A DNA stretch of 40,782 bases from Acinetobacter stercoris (GCF_900323515.1 NZ_OOGT01000007.1:1-40782), one strand, 5' to 3'. Counted from the stretch's first letter, positions 18,684 to 27,545 are shown. Numbers and translations are program-made. Notes: generated by a model from the letters alone, not told the origin.

Positions 18684-18800
18684 ATGAAAGTTCAAGCTTC
18701 TGTAAAGAAAATTTGTGGTAGCTGTAAAGTTATCCGTCGTAATGGGGTTATCCGCGTAATTTGTAGCGCAGAACCTCGTCATAAGCAGCGTCAAGGTTAA
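18684..18800 (+). CDS. rpmJ: 50S ribosomal protein L36, zinc-ribbon form
   Basis: Tiny 38-residue protein (E. coli 38). It reads [19 protein letters not shown], then [19 protein letters not shown]. The zinc ligands are CGSC, a later Cys and His, so this is the zinc-binding form, unlike the S14 and S4 in the same cluster, which are zinc-free. An AGAGG lies 9 nt upstream of the ATG. It follows secY by 20 nt and closes the spc set. Confidence 0.97.
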
Positions 18801-18802
18801 TC

Positions 18803-18890
18803 TGATCAAGACCTGTTGATTTCAGTAGGCGAATTGGGTTAATATCCGCCCCTCAAGATTTTTGTGGGGCGGTTGATTATCTCTACTGCC
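18803..18890 (+). promoter_or_regulatory. Structured leader of the alpha operon (upstream of rpsM)
   Basis: The 107-nt gap before rpsM holds a GC-rich hairpin (CCGCCCC 18846-18852 with GGGGCGG 18866-18872) nested inside CAGTAG/CTACTG (18823-18828 with 18883-18888). In E. coli the corresponding leader forms a pseudoknot bound by S4. A possible promoter overlaps it (TTGATT 18816-18821, 18 bp, TAATAT 18840-18845). Function is inferred from position and structure. Confidence 0.5.
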
Positions 18891-18907
18891 TTTTTGGAGA
18901 AAAGTGA

Positions 18908-19264
18908 ATGGCTCGTATTGCCGGTGTAAACATTCCGGATAACAAGCATGCTGTTATCTCCCTCACGTACATCTTTGGTATTGGTCGCCACACTGCTAAG
19001 AACATCTTAGCTGCTGCTGGTATCGCTACTACTACCAAGATCCGTGAATTGGATGATGCTCAGCTCGATGCGATTCGTGCAGAAGTTGCTAAGGTTCCTA
19101 CCGAAGGTGACTTACGCCGCGAAATTTCCATGAACATTAAACGTTTAATGGATTTAGGCTGCTACCGTGGTCTTCGTCATCGTCGTAGCTTGCCTGTCCG
19201 CGGACAACGCACCAAAACTAACGCACGTACCCGTAAAGGTCCGCGCAAACCGATTAAAAAGTAA
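18908..19264 (+). CDS. rpsM: 30S ribosomal protein S13
   Basis: S13 of the 30S head, with a basic tail reaching toward the P-site tRNA. 118 residues, as in E. coli. [26 protein letters not shown] and the C-terminal [25 protein letters not shown] are diagnostic. TTGGAGAAAAGTG precedes the start. First gene of the alpha operon, behind the structured leader. Confidence 0.97.
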   Translation: MARIAGVNIPDNKHAVISLTYIFGIGRHTAKNILAAAGIATTTKIRELDDAQLDAIRAEVAKVPTEGDLRREISMNIKRLMDLGCYRGLRHRRSLPVRGQRTKTNARTRKGPRKPIKK

Positions 19265-19283
19265 GATTTCTGGAAGCTAAAAG

Positions 19284-19670
19284 ATGGCAAAAGATACTCG
19301 CACACGCAAGAAGGTCACTCGTACCGTCTCTGAAGGTGTTGCACACATTCACGCGTCTTTTAATAACACCATTGTTACGATTACCGATCGTCAAGGTAAT
19401 GCATTGGCTTGGGCCACTTCAGGTGGGCAAGGCTTCCGTGGATCACGTAAATCAACTCCGTTTGCTGCTCAGGTAGCTGCTGAAGTTGCTGGTAAAGCAG
19501 CTTTGGATTACGGTTTGAAAAACTTGGACGTCCTTGTAAAAGGTCCTGGTCCAGGTCGTGAGTCTGCGGTTCGTGCATTAGGCGCAGTGGGTTATAAGAT
19601 CAACAGCATTACCGATGTGACACCAATCCCTCACAACGGTTGCCGTCCACCTAAAAAACGTCGCGTGTAA
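19284..19670 (+). CDS. rpsK: 30S ribosomal protein S11
   Basis: S11 in the 30S platform, contacting mRNA in the E site. 128 residues (E. coli 129). [25 protein letters not shown] and the C-terminal [18 protein letters not shown] are the family signatures. Twelve nt separate it from rpsD, with GGAGA as the next ribosome site. Confidence 0.97.
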
Positions 19671-19682
19671 GGAGAAACATTC

Positions 19683-20309
19683 ATGGCTCGTTATATTGGT
19701 CCAAAATGCAAACTCTCTCGCCGCGAAGGGACAGACCTGCAGTTAAAATCTGGCGTTAAACCATTTGACGTCAAAACAAAAAAACACGCTAAAGCTCCTG
19801 GTCAACATGGCGGGGCTCGTGGTGGTAAACAATCTGAGTATTCACTACAATTACGTGAAAAACAAAAAGTACGTCGTATGTACGGTGTGTTAGAGCGTCA
19901 ATTTAGTAATTACTATAAAGAAGCAGCTCGTGTTAAAGGTGCAACAGGTGAGAACTTGTTGAAATTGCTTGAAAGCCGCCTAGATAACGTTGTTTATCGC
20001 ATGGGTTTTGGTTCTACACGTGCAGAAGCTCGTCAGCTAGTAAGTCACCGTAGCATTACTTTAAATGGTCGTCGTGTTAATATCGCGTCAATCCAAGTTA
20101 AAGCAGGTGATGTAATTGCAGTTCACGAAGGTGCTAAACAACAATTACGTATTAAAAACGCAATTGAATTAGCTGCTCAACGTGGTATTCCTTCTTGGAT
20201 GGATGTTGACCATTCTAAATTTGAAGGTACGTTTAAAGCTGCACCAGATCGTTCTGATTTACCTGCTGAAATCAACGAAAGCTTGATTGTAGAATTGTAT
20301 TCTAAATAA
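19683..20309 (+). CDS. rpsD: 30S ribosomal protein S4, zinc-free form
   Basis: Primary 16S rRNA binder; in E. coli also the alpha-operon repressor. 208 residues (E. coli 206). The N-terminus [16 protein letters not shown] has a single Cys, so the zinc motif of some S4 proteins is absent. The S4 RNA-binding domain covers about residues 97-160 ([26 protein letters not shown]). If it regulates its operon, the leader at 18803-18890 would be its target. Confidence 0.97.
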   Translation: MARYIGPKCKLSRREGTDLQLKSGVKPFDVKTKKHAKAPGQHGGARGGKQSEYSLQLREKQKVRRMYGVLERQFSNYYKEAARVKGATGENLLKLLESRLDNVVYRMGFGSTRAEARQLVSHRSITLNGRRVNIASIQVKAGDVIAVHEGAKQQLRIKNAIELAAQRGIPSWMDVDHSKFEGTFKAAPDRSDLPAEINESLIVELYSK

Positions 20310-20326
20310 TCCTTGAGGTAGCAATA

Positions 20327-21334
20327 ATGACGCGTACTGCAAACGAGTTTCTAACTCCGCAAGCGATCAAGGTCGAAGCGGCAAGCGGGACCTCGGCAAA
20401 AGTGATTCTGGAACCTTTAGAGCGTGGTTTTGGCCATACTCTTGGTAATGCTTTACGTCGCATTCTATTATCTTCTTTACCAGGCGCTGCTGTGGTTGAA
20501 GTTGAAATAGAAGGTGTCGAGCACGAATACAGTACTTTAGAAGGCTTGCAGCAGGACATCGTCGAGCTCTTGCTGAACCTAAAAGGATTGTCTATTAAGC
20601 TGTTCGATCAAAATGAAGCATATTTAACATTAGAAAAACAAGGTCCTGGCGATGTTACCGCTGCTGACCTGCGTTTACCTCATAATGTTGAAGTGGTTAA
20701 CCCGGAACACTTGATCGGCACTCTAAGTGCATCAGGCAATTTGAAAATGCGCCTGAAAGTTTCTCAAGGTCGTGGTTATGAAACTTCTGACTCCCGTTTC
20801 CCTGAAGGTGAAACACGTCCTGTTGGTCGTCTACAGTTAGATGCTTCTTATAGCCCGATTAAACGTGTGTCTTATACAGTAGAAAATGCTCGTGTAGAAC
20901 AACGTACTGACCTTGATAAATTGGTCATTGATCTTGAAACAAATGGTACTGTAGATCCTGAAGAAGCAATCCGCAAAGCGGCTACAATTTTGCAACAACA
21001 AATTGCAATTTTTGTTGATCTTCAGAAAGATCAAGCTCCAGTTGCTCAAGAGCCTCGTGAAGAAGTTGACCCAATCTTGCTTCGTCCAGTAGATGATCTA
21101 GAGCTTACTGTTCGTTCTGCTAACTGTTTGAAAGCAGAAAATATTTACTACATCGGTGATCTTGTTCAACGTACTGAAGTTGAGTTATTAAAAACTCCTA
21201 ACCTAGGTAAAAAATCGTTAACAGAGATTAAAGATGTTCTAGCTTCGAAAGGCTTACAACTCGGCATGCGTTTAGAGAACTGGCCACCAGCTAGTCTCCG
21301 TATGGACGATCGTTTTGCCTATCGTAGCCGTTAA
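20327..21334 (+). CDS. rpoA: RNA polymerase alpha subunit
   Basis: Alpha subunit, scaffold for polymerase assembly and contact for activators and UP elements. 335 residues (E. coli 329). The N-terminal dimer domain contains [26 protein letters not shown]; the C-terminal domain, after a linker near residue 240, has [48 protein letters not shown], including the DNA-contacting Arg and Asn-Cys residues. 17 nt after rpsD. Confidence 0.98.
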   Translation: MTRTANEFLTPQAIKVEAASGTSAKVILEPLERGFGHTLGNALRRILLSSLPGAAVVEVEIEGVEHEYSTLEGLQQDIVELLLNLKGLSIKLFDQNEAYLTLEKQGPGDVTAADLRLPHNVEVVNPEHLIGTLSASGNLKMRLKVSQGRGYETSDSRFPEGETRPVGRLQLDASYSPIKRVSYTVENARVEQRTDLDKLVIDLETNGTVDPEEAIRKAATILQQQIAIFVDLQKDQAPVAQEPREEVDPILLRPVDDLELTVRSANCLKAENIYYIGDLVQRTEVELLKTPNLGKKSLTEIKDVLASKGLQLGMRLENWPPASLRMDDRFAYRSR

Positions 21335-21352
21335 TTAAGTAGGACTATCACC

Positions 21353-21730
21353 ATGCGTCATCGTAATAGTGGTGTGAAATTAGGCCGTACAAGCAGTCAT
21401 CGTAAAGCGATGTTCCAAAACTTGGCTAATTCTTTGTTCGAACACGAGTTGATTAAAACAACTGTGCCTAAAGCAAAAGAATTACGTCGCGTTGCTGAGC
21501 CTTTAATCACTTTAGCTAAAAACGATACTGTAGCAAACCGCCGCTTGGCTTTTGCTCGTACTCGTTCAGCAGCAACTGTAGGTAAGTTATTTACAGTTCT
21601 TGGCCCTCGTTATAAAGAACGTAACGGCGGTTATCTACGTGTTCTTAAAGCTGGTTTCCGTGCAGGTGATGCTGCGCCGATGGCTTATGTAGAGCTTGTA
21701 GATCGCGAAGTTAAATCTTCTGCAGAATAA
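21353..21730 (+). CDS. rplQ: 50S ribosomal protein L17
   Basis: L17, near the exit tunnel on the 50S solvent side. 125 residues (E. coli 127). [37 protein letters not shown] is the standard opening. Last gene of the ribosomal block; the strong terminator at 21762-21789 follows 31 nt later. Confidence 0.97.
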   Translation: MRHRNSGVKLGRTSSHRKAMFQNLANSLFEHELIKTTVPKAKELRRVAEPLITLAKNDTVANRRLAFARTRSAATVGKLFTVLGPRYKERNGGYLRVLKAGFRAGDAAPMAYVELVDREVKSSAE

Positions 21731-21761
21731 TTTTAAAAGTTTTACTTTTTTATTATTCAAT

Positions 21762-21789
21762 AAAGGTCGGTTTAAAACCGACCTTTTTT
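21762..21789 (+). terminator. Rho-independent terminator of the ribosomal superoperon
   Basis: AAAGGTCGGTTT (21762-21773) pairs with AAACCGACCTTT (21775-21786) and runs into a T tract. It closes the run of genes that began at 8160. Confidence 0.92.
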
Positions 21790-21804
21790 ATTGCATGTAA
21801 ATAG

Positions 21805-21817
21805 ATTGTCTAACAAT
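21805..21817. promoter_or_regulatory. GntR/FadR-type palindrome upstream of almA
   Basis: ATTGT-CTA-ACAAT is a perfect 13-bp palindrome around three bases and fits the FadR-subfamily GntR pattern TnGTnnnACnA. The same core recurs at 25839-25849, 25964-25974 and, with one change, 25924-25934. It lies 118 bp before the almA start. The regulator is not in this window. Confidence 0.4.
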
Positions 21818-21935
21818 TTAGATACTGTGTCCCGAATTGACAAAAAAATATTAAAAAAACTCCAAACTTGACATTGTGTATTGTCAGTTTTGTGCTTAAA
21901 TAAAACTGTACTCGTTTAAAGGTTATAAAAAGAAA

Positions 21936-23426
21936 ATGGATAAGCATATTGATATATTGATTGTTGGTGCTGGTATCTCAGGAATCGGTTTGGCAGCACA
22001 TCTTTCGAGGAATTGTCCAAATAGACAATTTGAAATTTTAGAGCGTCGTGACAGTTTTGGCGGTACCTGGGATTTGTTCAAATATCCTGGTATTCGTTCA
22101 GATTCTGATATGTCTACTTTTGGATTTAATTTTAAGCCTTGGCAACAGTCTAATGTATTAGCCTCTGGTTCTGCAATCAAAGGTTATCTATCTGAAGTTG
22201 TAGATGAATATAAACTTAAAGATAAAATTAATTTTGGGCATCGTGTACTTTCAGCAAATTTTGATTCTTCATTAAAGCAATGGATATTGAATGTAGAAGA
22301 TCAAAATCAAAAGAAACAAACTTGGACAGCAAATTTCGTTTTGGGTTGTACAGGTTATTATAATTATGATCATGGTTATGAACCAGAGTTCCCGAATCGT
22401 GAAGCATTTAAAGGACAGTTTATTCATCCTCAGCATTGGCCTGAAAACTTGGATTATACTGGTAAAAAGGTAGTCATTATTGGTAGTGGTGCTACAGCAA
22501 TTACACTTGTTCCTGCCATGGCAAAAGGCGGTGCAGAACATGTTACGATGTTGCAACGTTCACCGACTTACATTGCTTCTATTCCATCTATTGATTTTCT
22601 TTATGAGAAAATGCGTAAAGTATTATCCGAAGATGTAGCATATAAGTTAACCCGTGCACGTAATATTGGTATGCAACGAGGTATATATGCGATCGCGCAG
22701 AAACAACCTAAATTACTCCGAAAATTCCTTCTAAAATCTATAGAAATGCAATTAAAGGGTAAAGTGGATATGAAACATTTTACACCTGCATACAATCCAT
22801 GGGATCAGCGTTTATGTGTGGTTCCTGATGGAGATTTATTTAAGATATTACGTTCTGGTAAAGCAAGTGTTGAAACTGATCAAATTGAGAAGTTTACGGA
22901 AACTGGCATTCAGTTAAAATCTGGAAAACATTTAGATGCTGATATTATTGTTTCTGCAACGGGCTTAGAAATTCAAATCTTGGGTGGAATTAAAGCAACC
23001 TTAGATGGAAAACCTTTAAATACGTCTAAACATATGCTTTATCAAGGGGTTATGGTTAGTGATGTTCCGAATATGGCAATGATCATCGGTTATATTAATG
23101 CTTCTTGGACGTTGAAAGTTGATATTGCTGCTGATTACATTTGCCGTCTACTGAATTATATGGACAAAAAGGGTTACGATGAGGTTATTCCTCAGGGGGA
23201 TCAAACTGAGATTCTCGAAGATACTGTGATGGGTAGTCTTTCTTCAGGCTATATCGCACGTGCAGCGGATGTTATGCCTAAGCAAGGTAAACATGCACCA
23301 TGGAAAGTCACTAATAATTATCTGGCAGATCGTAAAGAACTAAAACATGCGAAATTTGAAGATGGCATTCTAAAGTTTTTTAAACGGGATTTAGAAGATA
23401 ATCGTAAACCTAAGCTAGTATCCTAA
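21936..23426 (+). CDS. almA: AlmA-like flavin-binding monooxygenase (long-chain alkane oxidation)
   Basis: FAD/NADPH monooxygenase of the Baeyer-Villiger group. 496 residues. FAD Rossmann motif GAGISG is at 11-16, GGTWDLFKYPGIRSDSDM at 42-59, the Baeyer-Villiger fingerprint F-x-G-x3-H-x3-W-P at 158-169, and the NADPH motif GSGATA at 183-188. From memory the sequence resembles Acinetobacter AlmA closely, the enzyme that starts use of alkanes of about C20 and longer; a related ketone monooxygenase cannot be excluded. It stands alone between terminators. TGACA-N8-TGTCA (21869-21886) and a GntR-type palindrome (21805-21817) lie upstream, so control is likely transcriptional. Preceded by GGTTATAAAAAGAAA with no strong ribosome site. 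Confidence 0.8.
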   Translation: MDKHIDILIVGAGISGIGLAAHLSRNCPNRQFEILERRDSFGGTWDLFKYPGIRSDSDMSTFGFNFKPWQQSNVLASGSAIKGYLSEVVDEYKLKDKINFGHRVLSANFDSSLKQWILNVEDQNQKKQTWTANFVLGCTGYYNYDHGYEPEFPNREAFKGQFIHPQHWPENLDYTGKKVVIIGSGATAITLVPAMAKGGAEHVTMLQRSPTYIASIPSIDFLYEKMRKVLSEDVAYKLTRARNIGMQRGIYAIAQKQPKLLRKFLLKSIEMQLKGKVDMKHFTPAYNPWDQRLCVVPDGDLFKILRSGKASVETDQIEKFTETGIQLKSGKHLDADIIVSATGLEIQILGGIKATLDGKPLNTSKHMLYQGVMVSDVPNMAMIIGYINASWTLKVDIAADYICRLLNYMDKKGYDEVIPQGDQTEILEDTVMGSLSSGYIARAADVMPKQGKHAPWKVTNNYLADRKELKHAKFEDGILKFFKRDLEDNRKPKLVS

Positions 23427-23446
23427 ATACAATTAATTTTAATTCA

Positions 23447-23466
23447 GGAGCTTCGGCTCCTTTTTT
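23447..23466 (+). terminator. Terminator of almA
   Basis: GGAGC (23447-23451), a TTCG tetraloop, GCTCC (23456-23460), then T6. It starts 20 nt after the almA stop codon. Confidence 0.92.
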
Positions 23467-23824
23467 ATTTAAGCTTATGTTTTGACTTGGTATTTTAGAA
23501 ATATCATAAAAATAGAAAATCAATTTGCAGTATAAGTATTGATGTTTTAGATAATCATGAAAATAAAATATAGCTTATAGATTGTGAAAATGCTGAATGT
23601 ACAACACTTATGCCGTCTAGGTATGTTATCGGATTAGCCCTAGACAACAATAGATTAGTTTCTATTTAAGCATTGGTTTGGGTGTATTCCATGTTAGGAA
23701 AAGCTGGGAGACGCTCAGAAGTCATTGTAGCTTTTTTAGAAAACGTGCAATGACTATCTTGATCTAATATTTCACTATTAAAAAGCCATCCTCCCACTAG
23801 TGCACAAGTGATTATTTTGGGGTT
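23467..23824. other. Gap between convergent almA and acyl-CoA dehydrogenase genes
   Basis: No gene with a normal start is seen. On the minus strand the dehydrogenase frame stays open for about 52 codons past its TAA (to a TAA near 23669), reading for example WLFNSEILDQDSH and MTSERLPAFPNMEYTQTNA. It has no convincing start codon or ribosome site. No terminator is obvious for the dehydrogenase. Confidence 0.4.
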
Positions 23825-24997
23825 TTAGAGTGTGCGAGAAATTAATTCTTTCATGATTTCATTGGTTCCTGCATAGATACGGTTAGCACGGTTGTCTATA
23901 TATGCACGTGCAATTGGATATTCCAGCATATAACCATAGCCCCCATGTAACTGTACGCATTCGTCAACTACTTTTGAAAACATATCTGAAATTTTATATT
24001 TAGCGGCTGCAGCGGCATCAATACCAAGTTCATCGTTTAGCTGAAGTTGCATACTTCGATCCAGATAAGCACGGCAAAAATCAATTTCTGTGCGTAATTC
24101 AGCGAGTTTAAAACGTGTATTCTGGAAAGTACCAATAGCCTTTCCAAAAGCTTTGCGATCTTTTGTGTATTGAACTGTATGTGCGAAAGCAGCTTCAGCT
24201 CCAGCTTGACAGGCAATGGCCACAATCATGCGTTCCCAGGCAAGTTCTTTCATGAGCATAATAAAACCCATTCCTTCCGCACCTAACAAGTTTTCTTTTG
24301 GTACACGGACATTATCAAAAAATAATTCACACGTATCCTGACCTTTCATTCCAACTTTATTCAGTGGCTTGCCTTTACTGAACCCGTCACGATCTGCTTC
24401 GATGATGATTAGAGACAAATTTGCTGAACCTTTATCGCTATTGCCTGTTTTACAAACAACGACAGCCATGTCACATAGATAACCATTGGTAATGAAAATT
24501 TTTGAACCATTAATAATATATTCATCACCATCTAAAACTGCTGACGTTCTAACAGCCTGTAAATCTGAGCCTGTTCCTGGCTCTGTCATTGCAATAGCAG
24601 TAATGGCCTCACCTGAAGCCATTTTAGGCAGCCATTTTTGTTTTTGTTCTTCATTACCAAAATTATTGATGTAATTCGCAACAATATCTGAGTGCAGGGA
24701 AAAACCAGTCGAAGAATCCATAGCATAAGCCTGTTCTTCAATAAGGATCATACTGTATAGACGATCTACACCATAGCCACCATACTGTTCTGGCATAGTG
24801 GTACAAAGCAGTCCCATTTCGCCTGCCTTATTCCAGAGGTTACGGTCTACATGTTGCTGTTGTTCATATTTTGCAATATTTGGAACAACTTCTTTTTCAT
24901 AAAATTTGCGTACTGTGTCACGAAAAGCTTCATGCTCTTGTGTAAATAAATTGCGCGACAACATGTTGGCAAGTGGACGGATTGCACCTGATTGCAT
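23825..24997 (-). CDS. Acyl-CoA dehydrogenase, long-chain (LCAD-like)
   Basis: FAD enzyme that introduces the trans-2 double bond in acyl-CoA during beta-oxidation, passing electrons to ETF. 390 residues, a standard length. Flavin-binding segments AMTEPGTGSDL (136-146) and FITNGY (168-173) are present, as is the VQLHGGYGYMLEYPIARAYID helix. The C-terminal YAGTNEIMKELISR and the KELAWERM segment (250-257) match mammalian LCAD and its relatives, in which the catalytic Glu lies in that earlier helix rather than near the C-terminus. Chain-length preference is inferred. Start ATG 24997 has AGGGAT upstream. It points toward almA but is a separate transcript. Confidence 0.88.
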   Translation of the reverse strand: MQSGAIRPLANMLSRNLFTQEHEAFRDTVRKFYEKEVVPNIAKYEQQQHVDRNLWNKAGEMGLLCTTMPEQYGGYGVDRLYSMILIEEQAYAMDSSTGFSLHSDIVANYINNFGNEEQKQKWLPKMASGEAITAIAMTEPGTGSDLQAVRTSAVLDGDEYIINGSKIFITNGYLCDMAVVVCKTGNSDKGSANLSLIIIEADRDGFSKGKPLNKVGMKGQDTCELFFDNVRVPKENLLGAEGMGFIMLMKELAWERMIVAIACQAGAEAAFAHTVQYTKDRKAFGKAIGTFQNTRFKLAELRTEIDFCRAYLDRSMQLQLNDELGIDAAAAAKYKISDMFSKVVDECVQLHGGYGYMLEYPIARAYIDNRANRIYAGTNEIMKELISRTL

Positions 24998-25180
24998 TTT
25001 TATTCTATCCCTATAGTGTTATGGTGTGCTTTGATCGTTACAGATGCGGCTTTCAGGTACAATGAGATGAATGCTCATTTATCATGTTGAAATGATAAAT
25101 TTTGTCAATTTTGAAAATTAGCTAAGAAATTATTCTGGATGTTCAGTACACTATTATCAGTCAATGAAAAGGGGAAAATG

Positions 25181-25438
25181 ATGTCTGAAGAAATCACTTT
25201 AGAAGAACGTAAAGTTATTTATCGTGCACGTCGCGGCTTAAAAGAAATTGATGTTTATTTCGACCCTTATGTGAAGCAGTATTATTTACAGGCAGATGCA
25301 GAAGAAAAGGCTTTGTTCAAAGAACTGGTCGATCAGGAAGATCCTGATCTTTTGGACTGGTTCATGGAAGTAGCTGAGCCACCACGTCCAGAATTAAGAG
25401 CTTTTATTTTAAAACTAAAACATTACGTTCATGGCTAA
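25181..25438 (+). CDS. sdhE: FAD assembly factor SdhE (YgfY/CptB)
   Basis: Small protein that promotes covalent flavin attachment to succinate dehydrogenase SdhA. 85 residues (E. coli 88). The defining RGxxE motif is in RARRGLKEIDVYFDPY, and LVDQEDPDLLDWFM follows. Start chosen at ATG 25181 with GGGG 25171-25174 six nt upstream; ATG 25178 is also in frame. It overlaps the next gene by 8 nt, the same pairing as E. coli sdhE-ygfX. No sdh genes are near. Confidence 0.92.
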   Translation: MSEEITLEERKVIYRARRGLKEIDVYFDPYVKQYYLQADAEEKALFKELVDQEDPDLLDWFMEVAEPPRPELRAFILKLKHYVHG

Positions 25439-25838
25439 TGTAACGGGTAAAATGAATCACTTTAGTTTCAGCTTGCAACACAGTCGTTTATCGATCGCGT
25501 TGCATATATTTATGCTACTGCTGATTTGTTTTTGTATATATCAAGCTTTAAATATCTGGATGTGTTTCATTGCGGGTATAGGCCTGATTTTGAGTTATAT
25601 ATTTTTTCTGAATCAGAAACAGTTAATAAAACTTGAGTGGCTTGATCAAAATGATTGGTCATTAAAGTATAGTGATAATAAAAATACACAAACTCTAGAA
25701 CTAGAAAGAATGTTAGATCATCAGCTTTATATTGTGCTTTATTTTTATGGCTCAAAGCCTGAATCTGTATTGATATGGCAAGATCAATTGAGCAGGTTGC
25801 AATGGAAAAGCCTAAAATCACGTGCAAAATTACATTAA
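25431..25838 (+). CDS. YgfX/CptA-like membrane protein
   Basis: 135-residue protein with two adjacent membrane segments (about 23-60) and a soluble C-terminal half, the architecture of YgfX (E. coli CptA), encoded right after sdhE in many gammaproteobacteria. Sequence similarity is weak and the call rests largely on position. YgfX was reported as an inhibitor of cell division proteins balanced by YgfY, but SdhE's flavinylation role makes that pairing uncertain. Overlaps sdhE by 8 nt; ATG 25452 is an alternative start. The GntR-type palindrome begins at its stop codon. Confidence 0.7.
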   Translation: MANVTGKMNHFSFSLQHSRLSIALHIFMLLLICFCIYQALNIWMCFIAGIGLILSYIFFLNQKQLIKLEWLDQNDWSLKYSDNKNTQTLELERMLDHQLYIVLYFYGSKPESVLIWQDQLSRLQWKSLKSRAKLH

Positions 25839-25976
25839 TTGTCTAACAAGGTAACTTTATTTTGTATTTTAATTTTTATTAAAAATCAAAATATTATAAA
25901 TTTATTTGGGGGGATTTTAGCTTTTGTTAGACCAAAACATCAAAAAAATTATGAATTTCAGCCTTGTTAGACAATT
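25837..25976. repeat. 15-bp inverted repeats containing GntR-type sites
   Basis: AATTGTCTAACAAGG at 25837-25851 is repeated as its exact reverse complement at 25962-25976, 110 bp apart. Each arm is itself a TTGT-N3-ACAA palindrome, and a near copy (TTGTTAGACCA) lies between at 25924-25934. Three sites in 140 bp suggest a looping operator ahead of the 40-codon gene. A miniature transposable element is less likely, since I see no target duplication. Confidence 0.55.
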
Positions 25977-26041
25977 TGAGCCACACAATTTTCAAACAGC
26001 AGTTAAATTAAATATACCAACAGCGAATGAGGAATTTCAAA

Positions 26042-26164
26042 ATGGGTGAAATTCATACGTGGTGGTTCTTGGTCATCGCTATTTTTTTAGCGATTTTTGT
26101 AGGAAGACTAGGAACTGTGCTGAGGGAACGAATCGAAAAAAATAAAACGAACAGACTCTCTTGA
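26042..26164 (+). CDS. 40-residue single-span membrane protein, unknown
   Basis: Short open frame reading MGEIHTWWFLVIAIFLAIFV, then a basic tail with GRLGTVLRERIEKNKTNR. One membrane helix covers about residues 7-21, followed by a positive cytoplasmic tail. GAGGA lies about 10 nt before the ATG and a clear terminator follows 17 nt after the stop, so this is a complete, independently transcribed small gene. I do not recognise a family; small bacterial membrane proteins often act as regulators of larger complexes, but nothing here shows a partner. The GntR-type inverted repeats just upstream may control it. Confidence 0.7.
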   Translation: MGEIHTWWFLVIAIFLAIFVGRLGTVLRERIEKNKTNRLS

Positions 26165-26180
26165 GAGTTTACCATTTAAT

Positions 26181-26220
26181 AAGTAGCATGTGCTGAACCG
26201 TCGCAATGCTACTTTTTTTT
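26181..26220 (+). terminator. Terminator of the 40-codon gene
   Basis: AAGTAGCAT (26181-26189) pairs with ATGCTACTT (26206-26214) and runs into T8. The loop is 16 nt with some internal pairing. Confidence 0.88.
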
Positions 26221-26379
26221 GCCTAAATTTTTTATAGACCCAAGATTAGGTCAATTTTTTTAAAAATTAACTGTGGCACATTACAATTATATAATTAGAG
26301 CAATTACTCTGTTTTTAAAAAATTGCTTCTGATATGTTAGGCAAAGGATATAAACAAAATTATATAGAGGACAGGAAGA

Positions 26380-27465
26380 ATGTCTAAAGTCCAAAAAATT
26401 ACTCGTTTTGCAATGACTGCACTTATTGCATCTTCTGTTTTATCAGGCTGTTCTTATGTAGTTAAATCTGGTGCAAATGTTGCCATTGGATTTAGTGATA
26501 AACATATCGTTCCACCTATCTTGAAAATGGGTGATGCAGATATGGCATGTCAAACGGGGACAGCTTTAACGCCAGCGATTATGGCAACTAAAGATATGGG
26601 GGCAGATCCAACCAGAATGGCAGTATTATTATACTCTGCTGCCGGTATGTGTGCGGAAGGGAAGTCAGTTGACGCAGAATTACGCTATTTGCGAGCTTCA
26701 AAAGCCAATCAGGTTTCTGAAGCTCAAGATGCGCGGGTTGAGCAAAAGCGCTGGGCAGCTCTTGCTGCAGAGCGGCAATATACAGCTTATCAATTGTTTG
26801 CTGAGCGCTGGCAAGCAAAATATAAATACAAGTTGGGAGATTCTTGCCCAACAATGCATAAAGATCTGGATCAAACAGTTTATTTATTGGGACTGTTAAG
26901 TGGCTTACAGGCAATGACTAATGATATTAACTCTGGTGGTCAAGTCAATGTGCCAAAAGATATTGCTGCAATTGTTGAACGTAGCATCGGCTGTTTAGAT
27001 AATGCCAAGTTCTGGGGAGCACCAAATGCAACACGTGCAACAATCTGGACTTTATTGCCAGGTTCAGGTGATGGTAAACCAGATCCATATCAAACCTTAG
27101 ATCAGTCTATGAAAATTGCTGATCAGAAAGGGGTACGCTTGGCTTATGCACTCAATGCAATGGCTGCACAAGCCAGTGGCGATGATACCAAGATTCGTAA
27201 TGCGCTACGTGCTTATGGGGCTTCTCGGGCTGAAGATAAGCCTGTAAATCCTGAATTCCGATTGATTGACAGTATGGCAGGTCAAATGATGCAAGAAATT
27301 GCAGATCGATATTGGACAGAAAATACTGGAGTACGTGCAGCTGATGATGGTTTTACTACATTCTGGGATGATAAAAGCGATTCTAGTGGTTTAGATGAAC
27401 TGTTTCAGGATGGTGACTCTGGTACCATAGAAGCTCCGCCTGCAACAGAGACAAATGCCAATTAA
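26380..27465 (+). CDS. Lipoprotein resembling the TRAP-associated TatT component
   Basis: Predicted lipoprotein: basic start, hydrophobic core and lipobox LSGC with Cys24 as the acylated residue. 361 residues, mostly helical, with alternating helical pairs such as RVEQKRWAALAAERQYTAYQLFAERW as in TPR-like folds, and an acidic low-complexity C-terminus. It resembles the TatT family (a TPR lipoprotein thought to dock TRAP binding proteins, known from Treponema). The call rests on fold, lipobox and the TRAP permease gene two places downstream. No DctP-type binding protein is seen. GGACAGGAAG gives a good ribosome site. Preceded by a 215-nt gap with the terminator and a likely promoter. Confidence 0.65.
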   Translation: MSKVQKITRFAMTALIASSVLSGCSYVVKSGANVAIGFSDKHIVPPILKMGDADMACQTGTALTPAIMATKDMGADPTRMAVLLYSAAGMCAEGKSVDAELRYLRASKANQVSEAQDARVEQKRWAALAAERQYTAYQLFAERWQAKYKYKLGDSCPTMHKDLDQTVYLLGLLSGLQAMTNDINSGGQVNVPKDIAAIVERSIGCLDNAKFWGAPNATRATIWTLLPGSGDGKPDPYQTLDQSMKIADQKGVRLAYALNAMAAQASGDDTKIRNALRAYGASRAEDKPVNPEFRLIDSMAGQMMQEIADRYWTENTGVRAADDGFTTFWDDKSDSSGLDELFQDGDSGTIEAPPATETNAN

Positions 27466-27545
27466 GCTATTTTTTATTGATGATATGCATCAAAGATTAA
27501 TCATCAATATATGGCATTAAATTGACAAGACTTAGAGATAGCAAC

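Noticed and set aside
25837..25976. Miniature inverted-repeat transposable element
   Set aside because: Arms match a GntR operator form and no target-site duplication is seen on either side; an operator pair is the simpler reading.
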